Shown: positions 35,720 through 45,157, numbered from the stretch's first letter. The stretch is DNA of 64,000 nt from Rhizobacter terrae (GCF_003852895.1 NZ_QUSW01000004.1:1-64000); one strand, 5' to 3'. Notes: generated by a model from the sequence alone, not told the origin. Numbers and translations: made by a program.

Positions 35720-36934
35720 TCAGTTGCAGGTGGTCGGCTGCCAGTACCAGGTGCTGATGGTCGGGTCCGTGCCATCGCTGCCGTTGGTGCCGGCGTTGAC
35801 CTCCTTGTAGAACTTCCCGTTGGGCGGGAACTTCACGATCGTGCCCTTGGGATAGTTGTGGTTGTCCTGCCAGGTGACGTAGGTGCAGCTCGGCGGAGGG
35901 GGCGGCGTCGTGCCGCCTTCGGCCGCCGCGAAGGCCTTGAAATACTGGAAGTTCGCGGTGTTGCTGCCCGAGCCGGTGTCGCCCGACGCGCCGGGCGCAT
36001 CGCGCTGGAAGTCCCAGTAGGCCAGCAGCGGGATGCCGTTGCCCTTGGCAAAGGTGGCCACGGCCTTGGCGTGGCTCAGGGTGAACACGCCGGCATCGTC
36101 GTTGTGGCCGATCATCGGCGTGATGCCCACCATGGACAGCAACTGCGTGGCCGACTTGCCGGAGTAGACGCTGGTGAGCTGCTGCGCCGTGGCCTGCGCC
36201 GCCTGGATGGCGAAGCGGCCCATGTCGCCGTTGTAGCCGTAGTCCATGGCCATCACGTTGACGACCTTCACCTTCACGCCGGCCGCGACGGCGCCCTTCA
36301 CGAGCCCGAGGCCGAGGTTGTCCAGCCCATCGGGCATCACCGGCAGGGTGAACGAGATGTTGAGGTCGGGGTACTTGGCCTGCAGCGTCTTGATCGCGGC
36401 ATTGCGCACGCTGTTCAGCGACGACTTGCCCAGTTGCGAGCCTTCGACGTCGAAGTCCAGGTCGCGAAAGCCGTGGCGCTGGATCAATCCGTCGATGAGC
36501 GAGGCCATCTGAGAGGCGCTGCAACGCGCTTCGAGGTAGGTGCCCGAAGCCCCGCCGAAAGACACGATCACCTTGCCGCCTGCGGCGCGGAAGGCCGCCA
36601 CGTCGGACTTCATGTCGACGTCGATGGTGTGCCCGCCGTCGTCGAAGGAGCAGCCGTTGCCCGCGACGATGAAGGCCAGCGTCGCCGCATGCAGCCCCGC
36701 CTTGTTGCGGGCGTCCATCAGGCTCTTGACGTTGTAGCCGCTTTGCCCGAAGGCCCAGGTCGCGAAGTACGGCGCGACGACCGTGCCGGTGGCGGCCGCT
36801 TCGGCCGTGACGCCTGTGGACAGTGCCTGTGCGCGGCCCTCCGCCTGCGCGGACATGGTGTCCGTTTCATCGGTGCCGCCGCCACACGCGGCGAGCGCGC
36901 CGGCGCTCAACATGCACGCCGCCAGCCGGTACAT
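35720..36934 (-). CDS. GH18 chitinase lipoprotein with C-terminal chitin-binding module
   Basis: A 404-residue glycoside hydrolase family 18 enzyme predicted to cleave chitin. A lipoprotein-like signal ends LAACGGG (Cys17). The TIM-barrel core (about 50-335) has AGGKVIVSFGGASG and the catalytic motif RDLDFDVE, with the acid/base Glu164; the first Asp of the canonical DxxDxDxE is Arg here. The C-terminal 60 residues (CTYVTWQDNHNYPKGTIV, WYWQPTTC) form a CBM5/12-type chitin-binding module behind a TPPPPPP linker. The start MYRL at 36934 has AAGG upstream; an in-frame ATG at 36973 would add a hydrophilic leader. It lies 113 bp after a TonB-Xanth-Caul receptor, suggesting joint capture of chitooligosaccharides. 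Confidence 0.88.
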   Translation of the reverse strand: MYRLAACMLSAGALAACGGGTDETDTMSAQAEGRAQALSTGVTAEAAATGTVVAPYFATWAFGQSGYNVKSLMDARNKAGLHAATLAFIVAGNGCSFDDGGHTIDVDMKSDVAAFRAAGGKVIVSFGGASGTYLEARCSASQMASLIDGLIQRHGFRDLDFDVEGSQLGKSSLNSVRNAAIKTLQAKYPDLNISFTLPVMPDGLDNLGLGLVKGAVAAGVKVKVVNVMAMDYGYNGDMGRFAIQAAQATAQQLTSVYSGKSATQLLSMVGITPMIGHNDDAGVFTLSHAKAVATFAKGNGIPLLAYWDFQRDAPGASGDTGSGSNTANFQYFKAFAAAEGGTTPPPPPSCTYVTWQDNHNYPKGTIVKFPPNGKFYKEVNAGTNGSDGTDPTISTWYWQPTTCN

Positions 36935-37047
36935 CGTGGAACCTTGTCTCGTCGGTTTCAAGTCGTTCTCCATCCTGTGTTGGGCGATGTGTGGGGAGGC
37001 GAAGACCGCGCCCAATCCAGCCTCGCGCCTTCCTCGGAATCGGTGGC

Positions 37048-39777
37048 TCAGAGCTCCATGCGGGCGCCGAAGTAGAACTGCCGGCCGTTCGAGTACAGCG
37101 CGCGCGGCTGGTCGCGGTTGTCGCCGTAGTACTTCAGCACCGGGTTGTTGAGGTTGAGCGCGTCCAGCGTCAGCGTGATCTTGTCGGTGAGCTTGTAGTT
37201 CAGCGATGCGGCCAGGTTGCCCACGCCATCCATGTGCTGCGCGAAGGAGCGGTCCAGGCCCACGAGGTAGCTCGAGCGGTACGTGTAGGCCAGGCGCGCG
37301 CTGAAGCGGTCGTTCTCGTAGTAGCCCTCGAGGTTGTAGGTCTGCTTGGAATTGCCGACCACGTCCGAGCCATCGGCGGCGCGGCCGTCGGTGTAGGTGT
37401 AGTTGGCCAAGCCGCCGAAGCCGCCGCCGAAGGCCTGCTGCCAACCCAGCTCCAGGCCCTTGTTCTTCGCCGCGATGTTGCTGGGCGAGGTGATCTGGTA
37501 GGTGTTGAACTTCTTGAAGGTGTTGTTGTAGTACGTGGCCGGCGACACGCCGAAGGTCACGTACGAAGACATGTCCATGTAGAACAGGCCCAGCGACAGC
37601 GCCGACTTCGGCGCGAAGTACCACTCCAGAGTCGCGTCGAAGTTGGTCGAGCGGATGGGCTTGAGGCTGGGATTGCCGCCATTGCCGGTGAGCGTGTTGT
37701 CGTCCAGGCTCACGGCGCCCACCAGCGCGCTGTAGTCGGCGCGGGCCATGGTGCGCGCCACCGCCAGGCGTCCCACCAGGTTCTTGCTGAGGTCGAAGCG
37801 GATGTTCGCGCTCGGCAGCACGTCGGTGTAGTTGTGCACGTCGGTGGTCGGCGTGTAGGGACCGTTGACGTTCGTGAGGCCGATGGGGTTGGGCCCGCCC
37901 GGCACGTTGGTGATGGTCGTCTGCTTCGTGTTGACCACGCGCACGCCGACGTTGGCGCGCCACTTGTCGCCCACGAGGTTGGCCATGGCGTAGACCGCCG
38001 TGTCCTGCTCCTTCACGTCGAGCTCGGCCGCCCAGTTCTGCGTGTTGGGGCCGCCCGAGGTGTCGTACGCACTGGCCCAGGCCTGCACGGCCGCGGGGCT
38101 GAGCTGCCACACGTTGCGCAGGAAGCCCGCGCCACCGCCCAGGCCCGAACCGAAGTTGCCCGGGTAGGTGGCGCCATCCCACGTGGGCAGCGGCGCGCCG
38201 GTCGTCCCGTCGCAGGTCGCGCAGCTGGCGGACTCGGGCCAGTTCACCGCGCGGTGGTGCTTGGCGAAGCGCAGGCCGAACTTGGCCGATTCCCAGATGC
38301 CGCGGTCGACGTTGAGTTCGGCATCGAGCTGCCCGTAGGTCTCCGAATCCAGCGTGGACACGTGCGAGCCCCAGCCCGCCAGGGTCACCACGTTCGCGAA
38401 CTTCGACGGGTCGCCGCCGGGGAAGGCCATGTCCGCCGGGTTCATGCCATGCAGCGTGTAGCTCATGCCCACGCCGGTGAGGCCCGCTTCGTAGCCGATG
38501 TCCAGCGGCGTCTTGCCCACGCCGTGCGTGTAGCCCGCGCTGCCGGTGAGGCGCAGCTTCTCGTTCACGCGGTAGCTGCCGTTGGCGTCGACGTAGTAGG
38601 TTTCCGCGCCGGAGCCTGGGCGATAGATCTGGTCCACCACGCCAGGGAAGAGCTGTCCGTTCGTCGGGCCGGTGGCCGTGGCCGGCTGGAAACCGGCCGT
38701 GCCGAACTGCGCCGAGGTGAGCGTGTTGTTGACGACGGTGTAGCCCGGCAGCGGCACCACGCCCACGAAGTTGCCGGCCGTGTCCACCGCGTTCAGGTTG
38801 GCCAGCGGCTGGTTGTAGAAGCTGCGGTTGTAGTTGGCCGCGCTGAGCTTGGAGTAGAAGCCGTTGAGGTCCAGCATCAGGTCGGCGCTGGGCTTGAACT
38901 GCAGGTCCAGCACGCCGCCGTCGCGCTTGCGGGTCTGCTCGAAGAGGGCGGAGTTGATGCCCGCCGGTGCCAGCACGCCCGCCAGGTCGGGGTGCGCGAT
39001 GGCCGCAGGGCTGGCCGGGTCGATCGCGCCGTAGCCGAAGATCTCCTGCCCGTCGCGCCGCTCGTGGCGCTTCTCGGAGAACACCTGGAACAGCACGCCA
39101 CCGGTGCCCGCATCGTTCTTCCAGTTGAAGAGCGCGTTGAGCTGCGGATCGGTCTTGCGCGCCAGGTCCGCGTAGATGGCCTGCGCCGACAGCTCCACGG
39201 TGAAGGGCTTGCGGAAGTCCAGCGGCTTGCGCGTCTCGATGTTCACCGCACCGGCAACGCCGCCTTCGACGAGATCGGCCGTCTGGCTCTTGTGCACCGT
39301 CACGCGGCTGACGATTTCCGAGGGCAGCAGCGAGTAGCTCACGCTGCGGCCCACCGTGCCCACCTGGTCGAGCACGAACCAGTCGCCGGTGCCCACCGCA
39401 TGGCCGTTGATGAGCGTCTGCGTGAGGCTGGGGCTGGTGCCGCGGATGCTCACGCGGTCGTTCTCGGCAAAGCCGCCCTCGCCGCCGGCCGACGAGGTGA
39501 TGTTGACGCCGGGCACGCGCTGCACCGCGTCGGCCACGTTCTTGTCGGGCAGCTTGCCGATGTCCTCGGAGGTGACCACGTCCACCACCGAGTCGGCGTT
39601 GCGCTTGGCCTGCAGGGACTGCTCGCGGGAGGCGCGGATGCCGGTGACGGTCACGGTCTCCAGCTTCTGGGGCGCCTCGGGTTTCGCAGGCGGGGCGTCA
39701 GCCTGCTGGGCGAACACTGCCGACTGGCAGAGAGCGAACACGGCGGCGGCCGCGATGGGGGTCATGCGAGGCTTCAT
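37048..39777 (-). CDS. TonB-dependent receptor, TonB-Xanth-Caul type
   Basis: A 909-residue outer-membrane receptor. It has a signal peptide (cleavage VFA-QQ near residue 23), a TonB-box region with KLETVTVTGIRAS, a plug with SVVDVVTSEDIGKLPDKNVADAV, and LPSEIVSRVTVHKSQTADLVEGG, which is diagnostic of the TonB-Xanth-Caul subfamily (TIGR01782) often linked to uptake of complex carbohydrates. The C-terminus ends YFGARMEL, with the usual terminal aromatic strand. The gene precedes a GH18 chitinase on the same strand, which suggests chitooligosaccharides as ligand. A perfect TTGGCA-A-TGCCAA palindrome stands 70 bp upstream of the start at 39777. Confidence 0.93.
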   Translation of the reverse strand: MKPRMTPIAAAAVFALCQSAVFAQQADAPPAKPEAPQKLETVTVTGIRASREQSLQAKRNADSVVDVVTSEDIGKLPDKNVADAVQRVPGVNITSSAGGEGGFAENDRVSIRGTSPSLTQTLINGHAVGTGDWFVLDQVGTVGRSVSYSLLPSEIVSRVTVHKSQTADLVEGGVAGAVNIETRKPLDFRKPFTVELSAQAIYADLARKTDPQLNALFNWKNDAGTGGVLFQVFSEKRHERRDGQEIFGYGAIDPASPAAIAHPDLAGVLAPAGINSALFEQTRKRDGGVLDLQFKPSADLMLDLNGFYSKLSAANYNRSFYNQPLANLNAVDTAGNFVGVVPLPGYTVVNNTLTSAQFGTAGFQPATATGPTNGQLFPGVVDQIYRPGSGAETYYVDANGSYRVNEKLRLTGSAGYTHGVGKTPLDIGYEAGLTGVGMSYTLHGMNPADMAFPGGDPSKFANVVTLAGWGSHVSTLDSETYGQLDAELNVDRGIWESAKFGLRFAKHHRAVNWPESASCATCDGTTGAPLPTWDGATYPGNFGSGLGGGAGFLRNVWQLSPAAVQAWASAYDTSGGPNTQNWAAELDVKEQDTAVYAMANLVGDKWRANVGVRVVNTKQTTITNVPGGPNPIGLTNVNGPYTPTTDVHNYTDVLPSANIRFDLSKNLVGRLAVARTMARADYSALVGAVSLDDNTLTGNGGNPSLKPIRSTNFDATLEWYFAPKSALSLGLFYMDMSSYVTFGVSPATYYNNTFKKFNTYQITSPSNIAAKNKGLELGWQQAFGGGFGGLANYTYTDGRAADGSDVVGNSKQTYNLEGYYENDRFSARLAYTYRSSYLVGLDRSFAQHMDGVGNLAASLNYKLTDKITLTLDALNLNNPVLKYYGDNRDQPRALYSNGRQFYFGARMEL

Positions 39778-39846
39778 GAGGTCTGTCCCGTGGTGGTGTC
39801 CGCGAGCCGCACGATGCATCGGCCGCTGGACCCAAGGTGGTTGTCG

Positions 39847-39859
39847 TTGGCAATGCCAA
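39847..39859. promoter_or_regulatory. Palindrome TTGGCA-A-TGCCAA upstream of the TonB receptor
   Basis: Two perfect six-base arms surround a single base, in an AT-richer stretch (GTATTACCAGTTATCAC follows) between the receptor gene and the divergent di-heme peroxidase gene. Position and symmetry suggest an operator for a LacI- or GntR-type sugar regulator. No such regulator gene is adjacent. Confidence 0.45.
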
Positions 39860-40016
39860 TGTATTACCAGTTATCACTGAAGCCGCCTCTTTGTGGTAGT
39901 TTTCCCGGGACCATTGCGTAATGTCACTGGGCCCTGAACTCAGACCAGTTCAATACAACATGCGGTGGCTGCGGCGCGCGCGCCAGAGCATCCCGGCCCG
40001 TTGGCATACTCGCCTC

Positions 40017-41291
40017 ATGACGCTCCTTCGCGCCCCTCGTCGACTGCTGGCCGCATGGGCCGTGGCCGGCGGGCTCGCGAGCGTGGTGTTGGCGCAGCCC
40101 ACGAACCGGCCGGCCTACCTGCCTCTTGCCGGCGGCCTGAAGGCACAGGCCGAGCTCGCCGAGATCGGGCGCGAGATGTTCTTCGACGCGCAACTCTCCG
40201 CCTCGGGGCGCGTGTCGTGCACAAGCTGCCACGACCCCGCGCACGGCCACGCCCCCGCCAATGCGCTACCCGTGCAGCCTGGAGGCAGCACGGTGCAAGG
40301 CTTCCGTGCAGCCCCCTCGCTGCGCTACCTGCACGCCCTGCCGCCCTTCACCGAGCACTACTACGACAACGACGGCGACGCGAGCATCGACGCCGGACCC
40401 ACCGGCGGCTACACCTGGGATGGCCGCGCCGCATCGGCCCACGAGCAGGCGCGGCTCCCGCTGCTCTCGCCCCATGAGATGGGCAATGCCTCGCCAGCGC
40501 AGTTCACCAGGCGCCTCAGCGGACGGCCGTATGCATCGCGACTCGCGGCGCTCTTCGGCTTCGCACTCGCCGATCAACCCGAGGCCGCACTCGATGCCGC
40601 CGCCATGGCCCTTGAAGTCTTCCAGCAGACCCCCGCCCTCTTCGCACCCTACACCAGCAAGTACGACGAGGTGCTGCGCGGCCGCGCGCAACTCAACCAG
40701 CAGGAGACGCGAGGACTGGCCGTCTTCAACGACCCCGAGCGCGGCAACTGTGCTTCCTGCCACCTGAGCGAGCGCAAGCCCGACGGCGCGTTCCCCCTGT
40801 TCACCGACTTCGGCCACATGGCGCTGGCCGCGCCGCGCAATGCAGCGATCCAGGCCAACGCCAACCCATCGTTCTTCGACCTTGGCCTGTGCGGCCCCTT
40901 GCGCACCGACTTCAGCGACAAGCCCGCCTACTGCGGCAGCTTCCGCACGCCCAGCCTGCGCAACGTGACCGTGCGCCGCAGCTTCTTCCACAATGGCGTT
41001 TTCCACAGCCTGGAGGATGTGATGCGCTTCTACGCCGAGCGCGACACGCATCCCGAACGTTTCTACGCCAAGGACGCCAAAGGCGGCGTGCGCGTGTACG
41101 ACGACCTGCCGCCGACCTACCACGCCAACGTGAACCAGGCGCCACCCTTCGGCCGCCAGCGCGGCGACACGCCGGCCATGACTGCACAAGAGATGGCCGA
41201 CGTGATCGCCTTCCTGCACACCCTCACCGATGCGGACCTGTTGCCTCCACCGCTGCATGCCCGCACGGGCAATGCGCCTATCGCACCCTGA
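40017..41291 (+). CDS. Di-heme cytochrome c peroxidase family protein
   Basis: A 424-residue exported protein with two c-type heme attachment motifs, CTSCH near residue 63 and CASCH near 246, in the arrangement of bacterial cytochrome c peroxidase/MauG proteins. The N-terminus (LLAAWAVAGGLASVVLAQ) is a signal peptide when started at 40017. Conserved FRTPSLRNV and FFHNGVFHSLEDVMRFY blocks match the C-terminal heme domain. It would reduce hydrogen peroxide with electrons from a small cytochrome, or act as an oxidising MauG-like enzyme; the sequence does not decide. It is divergent from the TonB receptor and stands alone. Confidence 0.88.
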   Translation: MTLLRAPRRLLAAWAVAGGLASVVLAQPTNRPAYLPLAGGLKAQAELAEIGREMFFDAQLSASGRVSCTSCHDPAHGHAPANALPVQPGGSTVQGFRAAPSLRYLHALPPFTEHYYDNDGDASIDAGPTGGYTWDGRAASAHEQARLPLLSPHEMGNASPAQFTRRLSGRPYASRLAALFGFALADQPEAALDAAAMALEVFQQTPALFAPYTSKYDEVLRGRAQLNQQETRGLAVFNDPERGNCASCHLSERKPDGAFPLFTDFGHMALAAPRNAAIQANANPSFFDLGLCGPLRTDFSDKPAYCGSFRTPSLRNVTVRRSFFHNGVFHSLEDVMRFYAERDTHPERFYAKDAKGGVRVYDDLPPTYHANVNQAPPFGRQRGDTPAMTAQEMADVIAFLHTLTDADLLPPPLHARTGNAPIAP

Positions 41292-41354
41292 CGCTGCGTG
41301 AGGGTTGCGGGCTTGGTGAATACTGCGCGCAGTCCGACATTCCCCCTTCATCCC

Positions 41355-42764
41355 ATGACCCAGGCATCCTCCGGTGCGGCTTCGCCGCCGCCGTCTTCCG
41401 CCGCGCGCATGGCGCAGCCCGACAACCGCCCCTTGTGGAAAGCCTTCCTCGCGTTTCTCGGCCCCATGGTGGTCGGCAACGTTTTGCAATCGCTGTCCGG
41501 CACGTTCAACGGCGTCTTCATCGGCCAGATGCTGGGCACGCGCGAGCTGGCGGCCACCGCGTCCGTCTTTCCCATCGTGTTCTTCTTCATCTCGCTGGTG
41601 ATCGGTGTCGGCGCCGGCGGCTCGGTGCTCATCGGACAGGCCTGGGGCGCACGCGAGCCGCACAAGGTCAAGTCCATCGCCGGCACGGCCATCGCGCTGG
41701 GCTTGCTGGTGGGCCTGGTGGTGGCGCTGGTGGGCGGCACCTTCACCGAGGCGCTGCTGCGCGCGCTGGGCACGCCGGCCAACGTGCTGCCCGAAGCCAT
41801 CGGCTACGGCCGCATCATGATGCTGGCCATGCCGGGGCTGCTGGTGTTCATCCTCATCACGCAGTTGCTGCGCGGCGTGGGCGACACGGTGACGCCGCTG
41901 TATTCACTGCTGCTGTCCACCTGCACCTCGGCGCTGATGACGCCCGCGTTCATCCGCGGCTGGTTCGGCCTGCCGCAGCTGGGCGTGAACAGCGCGGCGG
42001 CGGCGTCCATCCTGTCCTTCCTTGTGGCGCTGGGCTACATGGCAGTGCACCTGCGCCGCGCCAACCACGTGCTGGCGCCCGACCGCGAGCTGTTCAAGGC
42101 CATCCGCATCGACGGCCGCATCTTCAAGCTGGTGATGAAGATCGGCATGCCCACCGGCGTGCAGATGGTGGTGATCTCGCTTGCCGAAATCGCGCTGCTG
42201 GCACTGGTCAACAGCTACGGCTCGGATGCGACCGCGGCCTACGGCGCAGTGAACCAGGTGGTGAACTACGTGCAGTTCCCTGCACTGTCCATCGCCATCA
42301 CCGCGTCCATCCTCGGCGCGCAGGCCATCGGCGCGGGCAAGCTGGAACGGCTGGGGCCGATCACGCGCACCGGCATCCAGATGAACTTCGCCATCACCGG
42401 CACGCTGGTGCTCATCGGCTACCTGTTGTCTCGCCACCTGATGGGCCTGTTCATCACCGACGCGAAGGTGCTGGACCTGGCGCAGTCGCTGCTGCACATC
42501 ATGCTGTGGAGCAGCGTGGTGTTCGGCTGCGCCTCGGTGGTCAGCGGCGTGATGCGCGCCTCGGGCACGGTGCTGATCCCGACGGCGATCTCCATCTTGT
42601 GCATCGTGCTCATCGAGGTGCCGTCGGCGTACATCCTGTCGCACCACATCGGCCTGGAAGGCGTGTGGTGGGCCTACCCGATCGCCTTCTGCTCGATGCT
42701 GGTGTTCCAGAGCGCGTTCTATCGGCTGGTGTGGCGCAAGTCGAAGATCGAACGGCTGGTGTGA
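41355..42764 (+). CDS. MATE family efflux transporter
   Basis: A 469-residue protein with twelve predicted membrane helices in two homologous halves. It shows FLGPMVVGNVLQSLSGTFNGVFIG in the first half and KIGMPTGVQMVVISLAEIALL opening the second, typical of MATE exporters that use proton or sodium gradients to expel cationic drugs and metabolites. The ATG at 41355 was chosen; an earlier frame start at 41298 would add 19 unsupported residues. It lies 63 bp after the peroxidase gene, possibly transcribed with it, and converges with the sugar-binding protein gene across only 7 bp. Confidence 0.92.
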   Translation: MTQASSGAASPPPSSAARMAQPDNRPLWKAFLAFLGPMVVGNVLQSLSGTFNGVFIGQMLGTRELAATASVFPIVFFFISLVIGVGAGGSVLIGQAWGAREPHKVKSIAGTAIALGLLVGLVVALVGGTFTEALLRALGTPANVLPEAIGYGRIMMLAMPGLLVFILITQLLRGVGDTVTPLYSLLLSTCTSALMTPAFIRGWFGLPQLGVNSAAAASILSFLVALGYMAVHLRRANHVLAPDRELFKAIRIDGRIFKLVMKIGMPTGVQMVVISLAEIALLALVNSYGSDATAAYGAVNQVVNYVQFPALSIAITASILGAQAIGAGKLERLGPITRTGIQMNFAITGTLVLIGYLLSRHLMGLFITDAKVLDLAQSLLHIMLWSSVVFGCASVVSGVMRASGTVLIPTAISILCIVLIEVPSAYILSHHIGLEGVWWAYPIAFCSMLVFQSAFYRLVWRKSKIERLV

Positions 42765-42771
42765 CGAAGAC

Positions 42772-43839
42772 TCAGACCTGCCCGGGCTTGTAGTAGCCGC
42801 TGTCCAGCAGCACCGCGCGCCAGTTCGCGCGGTCCACGCGCACTGGCTTGAGCAGGTAGGACGGGACGATCTTCACCCCGTTGTGATAGGTCTTCTCGTC
42901 GTTGATCGCAGGCTTGCGGCCCGACACGATGTCGTCCACCATCGACGCGGTGAAGCGGGCGAGTTCGCGCGTGTCCTTGAACACCGTGGACGACTGCTCC
43001 TCGCGCTGGATGGACCGCACCGACGCCAGTTCCGCATCCTGCCCCGTCACCACCGGCCAGGGCTGCGCGGGCTGGCCGTAGCCCGCGCCCTTGAGCGCAT
43101 TGAGGATCTCGATGCTGATGCCGTCGTACGGCGAGAGCACCGCATCCACCCGCTTCTTCGCGTACACCGAGCCCAGCATCGTCTGCATGCGCGCCTTGGC
43201 CAGTGCGCCGCTCCAGCGCGGCGTGGTCACGTCGGTGAGCGCGGTCTTGCCCGAGACGACCGACAAGGCGCCGGACTGGATGTAGGGCAGCAGCACCGAC
43301 ATCGCGCCATCGAAGAAGAAGCGGGTGTTGTTGTCGTCGGCCGAGCCTGCGAACAGCTCCAGGTTGAAGTGCCGGGGCGGATGGTCCTTCAGCTGCAGCC
43401 TCGACTCGATGTCCTGCGCCTGCAGCACGCCGACCTGGAAGTTGTCGAAGGTGGCGTAGCTGTCCACATGGGCCGTGCCGCGGATGAGGCGGTCGTAGGC
43501 CACCACCTTCACGCCCTGCTTGCCGGCACGGTCGAGCACGCCCGTGAGCGAGGAGCCATCCACCGCGGCGACGACCAGCACCTTCGCGTCCTTGTGCAGC
43601 ATCGCCTCGATCTGCCCGACCTGCGTCGCCACGTTGTCGTTGGCGTATTGCAGGTCGCTGCGATAGCCCAGCTTGTCCAGCGCGCGCATCATGCCCAGGC
43701 CGTCGTACACCCAGCGCAGCGAGGCCATGGTGGGCATGGACAGTCCGACCATGCCCTTGTCGGGCGGCAGTGCTGCAAGGGCGCGCTGCAGGGGCAGCAA
43801 TGAAGAGGCGAGCGCGAGCAGCGCATGGCGACGACGCAT
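42772..43839 (-). CDS. Periplasmic sugar-binding protein (ChvE/multiple-sugar type), orphan
   Basis: A 355-residue Peripla_BP_4 type protein with signal peptide (MRRRHALLALASSLLPLQRA, cleavage ALA-L). Features of the ChvE/xylose-binding group include GLSMPTMASLRWVYDGLGMM, RSDLQYANDNVATQVGQIEAML and VVAYDRLIRGTAHVDSYATFDN. GGAGAC precedes the start. No ATPase or permease gene for a sugar importer is nearby, so it must share components encoded elsewhere or act as a chemosensory/ChvE-like signalling protein. It is divergent from an aldo/keto reductase gene across a 260-bp gap, which could reflect common regulation by sugar. Confidence 0.88.
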   Translation of the reverse strand: MRRRHALLALASSLLPLQRALAALPPDKGMVGLSMPTMASLRWVYDGLGMMRALDKLGYRSDLQYANDNVATQVGQIEAMLHKDAKVLVVAAVDGSSLTGVLDRAGKQGVKVVAYDRLIRGTAHVDSYATFDNFQVGVLQAQDIESRLQLKDHPPRHFNLELFAGSADDNNTRFFFDGAMSVLLPYIQSGALSVVSGKTALTDVTTPRWSGALAKARMQTMLGSVYAKKRVDAVLSPYDGISIEILNALKGAGYGQPAQPWPVVTGQDAELASVRSIQREEQSSTVFKDTRELARFTASMVDDIVSGRKPAINDEKTYHNGVKIVPSYLLKPVRVDRANWRAVLLDSGYYKPGQV

Positions 43840-44099
43840 GACGACTTGTCTCCGTGTGGTGGTTTTCGAATGGGGTGCGATCGTAGGGAGCGCGACGTCG
43901 CCTGCCCAATGAAGATTTCGCGGCCAGCCATGTGTGAATTCGAATCGTGGGAAACCCGGCCTTCCGCTTCCGAGCGCGAATCGTTTTTGCAATCGCAAGC
44001 ACGCGAAACGCGATTGGTGCGACGGGCCATCCGCTCCTAACATCGGCGCCTTTGCGCAAGGCGGCGGCATTGCCGCGCCCGTTGAATCGAGGACCGGAC

Positions 44100-45083
44100 A
44101 TGGAATACAGGGAACTGGGGCGTACCGGCTGGAAGGTGTCGAGCGTGAGCTTCGGCGCCTGGGCCATCGGCGGCTCGTGGGGCCAGACCGACGACAGCGA
44201 GGCCATGGCCACGCTGCATCGCGCGCTGGACATGGGCGTGAACTTCTTCGACACCGCCGACGTGTACGGCGACGGCCGCAGCGAGCGGCTCATCGCACGG
44301 CTGCGGCGCGAACGCAGCGAGCCCTTCCACGTCGCCACCAAGGCCGGCCGCCGCCTGGACCCGCATGTGGCGTCGGGCTACTCGCGCGCCAACCTCACCG
44401 CCTTCGTCGAGCGCAGCCTGGACAACCTGCAGGTGGACGCGCTGGACCTGCTGCAACTGCATTGCCCGCCCACACCAGTGTTCTACATGCCCGAGGTGTT
44501 CGGCGTGCTCGACGACCTGGTGAAGGCCGGCAAGCTGCGTCACTACGGCGTGAGCGTCGAGAAGGTCGAGGAGGCGATCAAGGCCATCGAGTACCCGGGC
44601 GTGCAGTCGGTGCAGATCATCTACAACATCTTCCGCCAGCGGCCGGCGGACCTGCTGTTCACGCTGACCCGCCAGCGCCGCGTGGGCATCCTCGCGCGGC
44701 TGCCCTTGTCCTCGGGCCTGCTGAGCGGGCGGCTCACGCGCGAGAGCACCTTCGCATCCGACGACCACCGGAACTTCAACCGCGAAGGCGCGGCCTTCGA
44801 CCGTGGCGAGACCTTCTCGGGGCTGGACTACGACGCCGGCCTGCGAGCGGTGGAGGCGCTGCGCCCGCTGGTTCCTGCAGGCCAGACGCTGGCGCAGTTC
44901 GCGTTGCGATGGATCCTCATGAACCCCGCAGTCACCTGCGCGATTCCAGGCGGGCGCCGGCCCGCCCAGGTGGAAGAAAACATGGCGGCGGCCGACCTGC
45001 CGGCGCTGTCAGGCGAGGTGATGGAAAAGGTGCGCAAGGTGTACGAAGAGGAAGCGAAGGCGCAGGTGCACCAGCGCTGGTGA
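44100..45083 (+). CDS. Aldo/keto reductase
   Basis: A 327-residue NADPH-dependent oxidoreductase of the aldo/keto reductase superfamily. The N-terminus MEYRELGRTGWKVS, the catalytic DTADVYGDGRSE (Asp/Tyr of the tetrad) and KAGRR (Lys) are present, and the C-terminal AIPGGRRPAQVEEN forms the NADP phosphate site. Sequence pattern resembles YajO/YghZ-like or L-fucose/galactose dehydrogenase-like AKRs. GAGGA lies upstream of the start. It is divergent from the orphan sugar-binding protein, so a sugar aldehyde substrate is plausible but not shown. Confidence 0.92.
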   Translation: MEYRELGRTGWKVSSVSFGAWAIGGSWGQTDDSEAMATLHRALDMGVNFFDTADVYGDGRSERLIARLRRERSEPFHVATKAGRRLDPHVASGYSRANLTAFVERSLDNLQVDALDLLQLHCPPTPVFYMPEVFGVLDDLVKAGKLRHYGVSVEKVEEAIKAIEYPGVQSVQIIYNIFRQRPADLLFTLTRQRRVGILARLPLSSGLLSGRLTRESTFASDDHRNFNREGAAFDRGETFSGLDYDAGLRAVEALRPLVPAGQTLAQFALRWILMNPAVTCAIPGGRRPAQVEENMAAADLPALSGEVMEKVRKVYEEEAKAQVHQRW

Positions 45084-45119
45084 TCTGCGAGCACCTGGTT
45101 CAATGTTGCGGCCAATCGA

Positions 45120-45157
45120 CTCAGAAAATGAGGCGATTGATCAACCGAATCGCCTCA
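45120..45157 (-). terminator. Strong terminator of the TPR-GGDEF gene
   Basis: TGAGGCGATT (45129-45138) and AATCGCCTCA (45148-45157) are perfect ten-base arms with a nine-base loop. On the minus strand the stem is followed by TTTTCTGA, fitting intrinsic termination of the gene ending at 45201. It may also stop the converging aldo/keto reductase transcript. Confidence 0.8.

Noticed and set aside
35720-38182. Chitinase as an 820-residue protein extending into the receptor gene
   Set aside because: The first 415 residues of that frame are an out-of-frame reading of the TonB receptor; the true chitinase starts at 36934 with a signal peptide.
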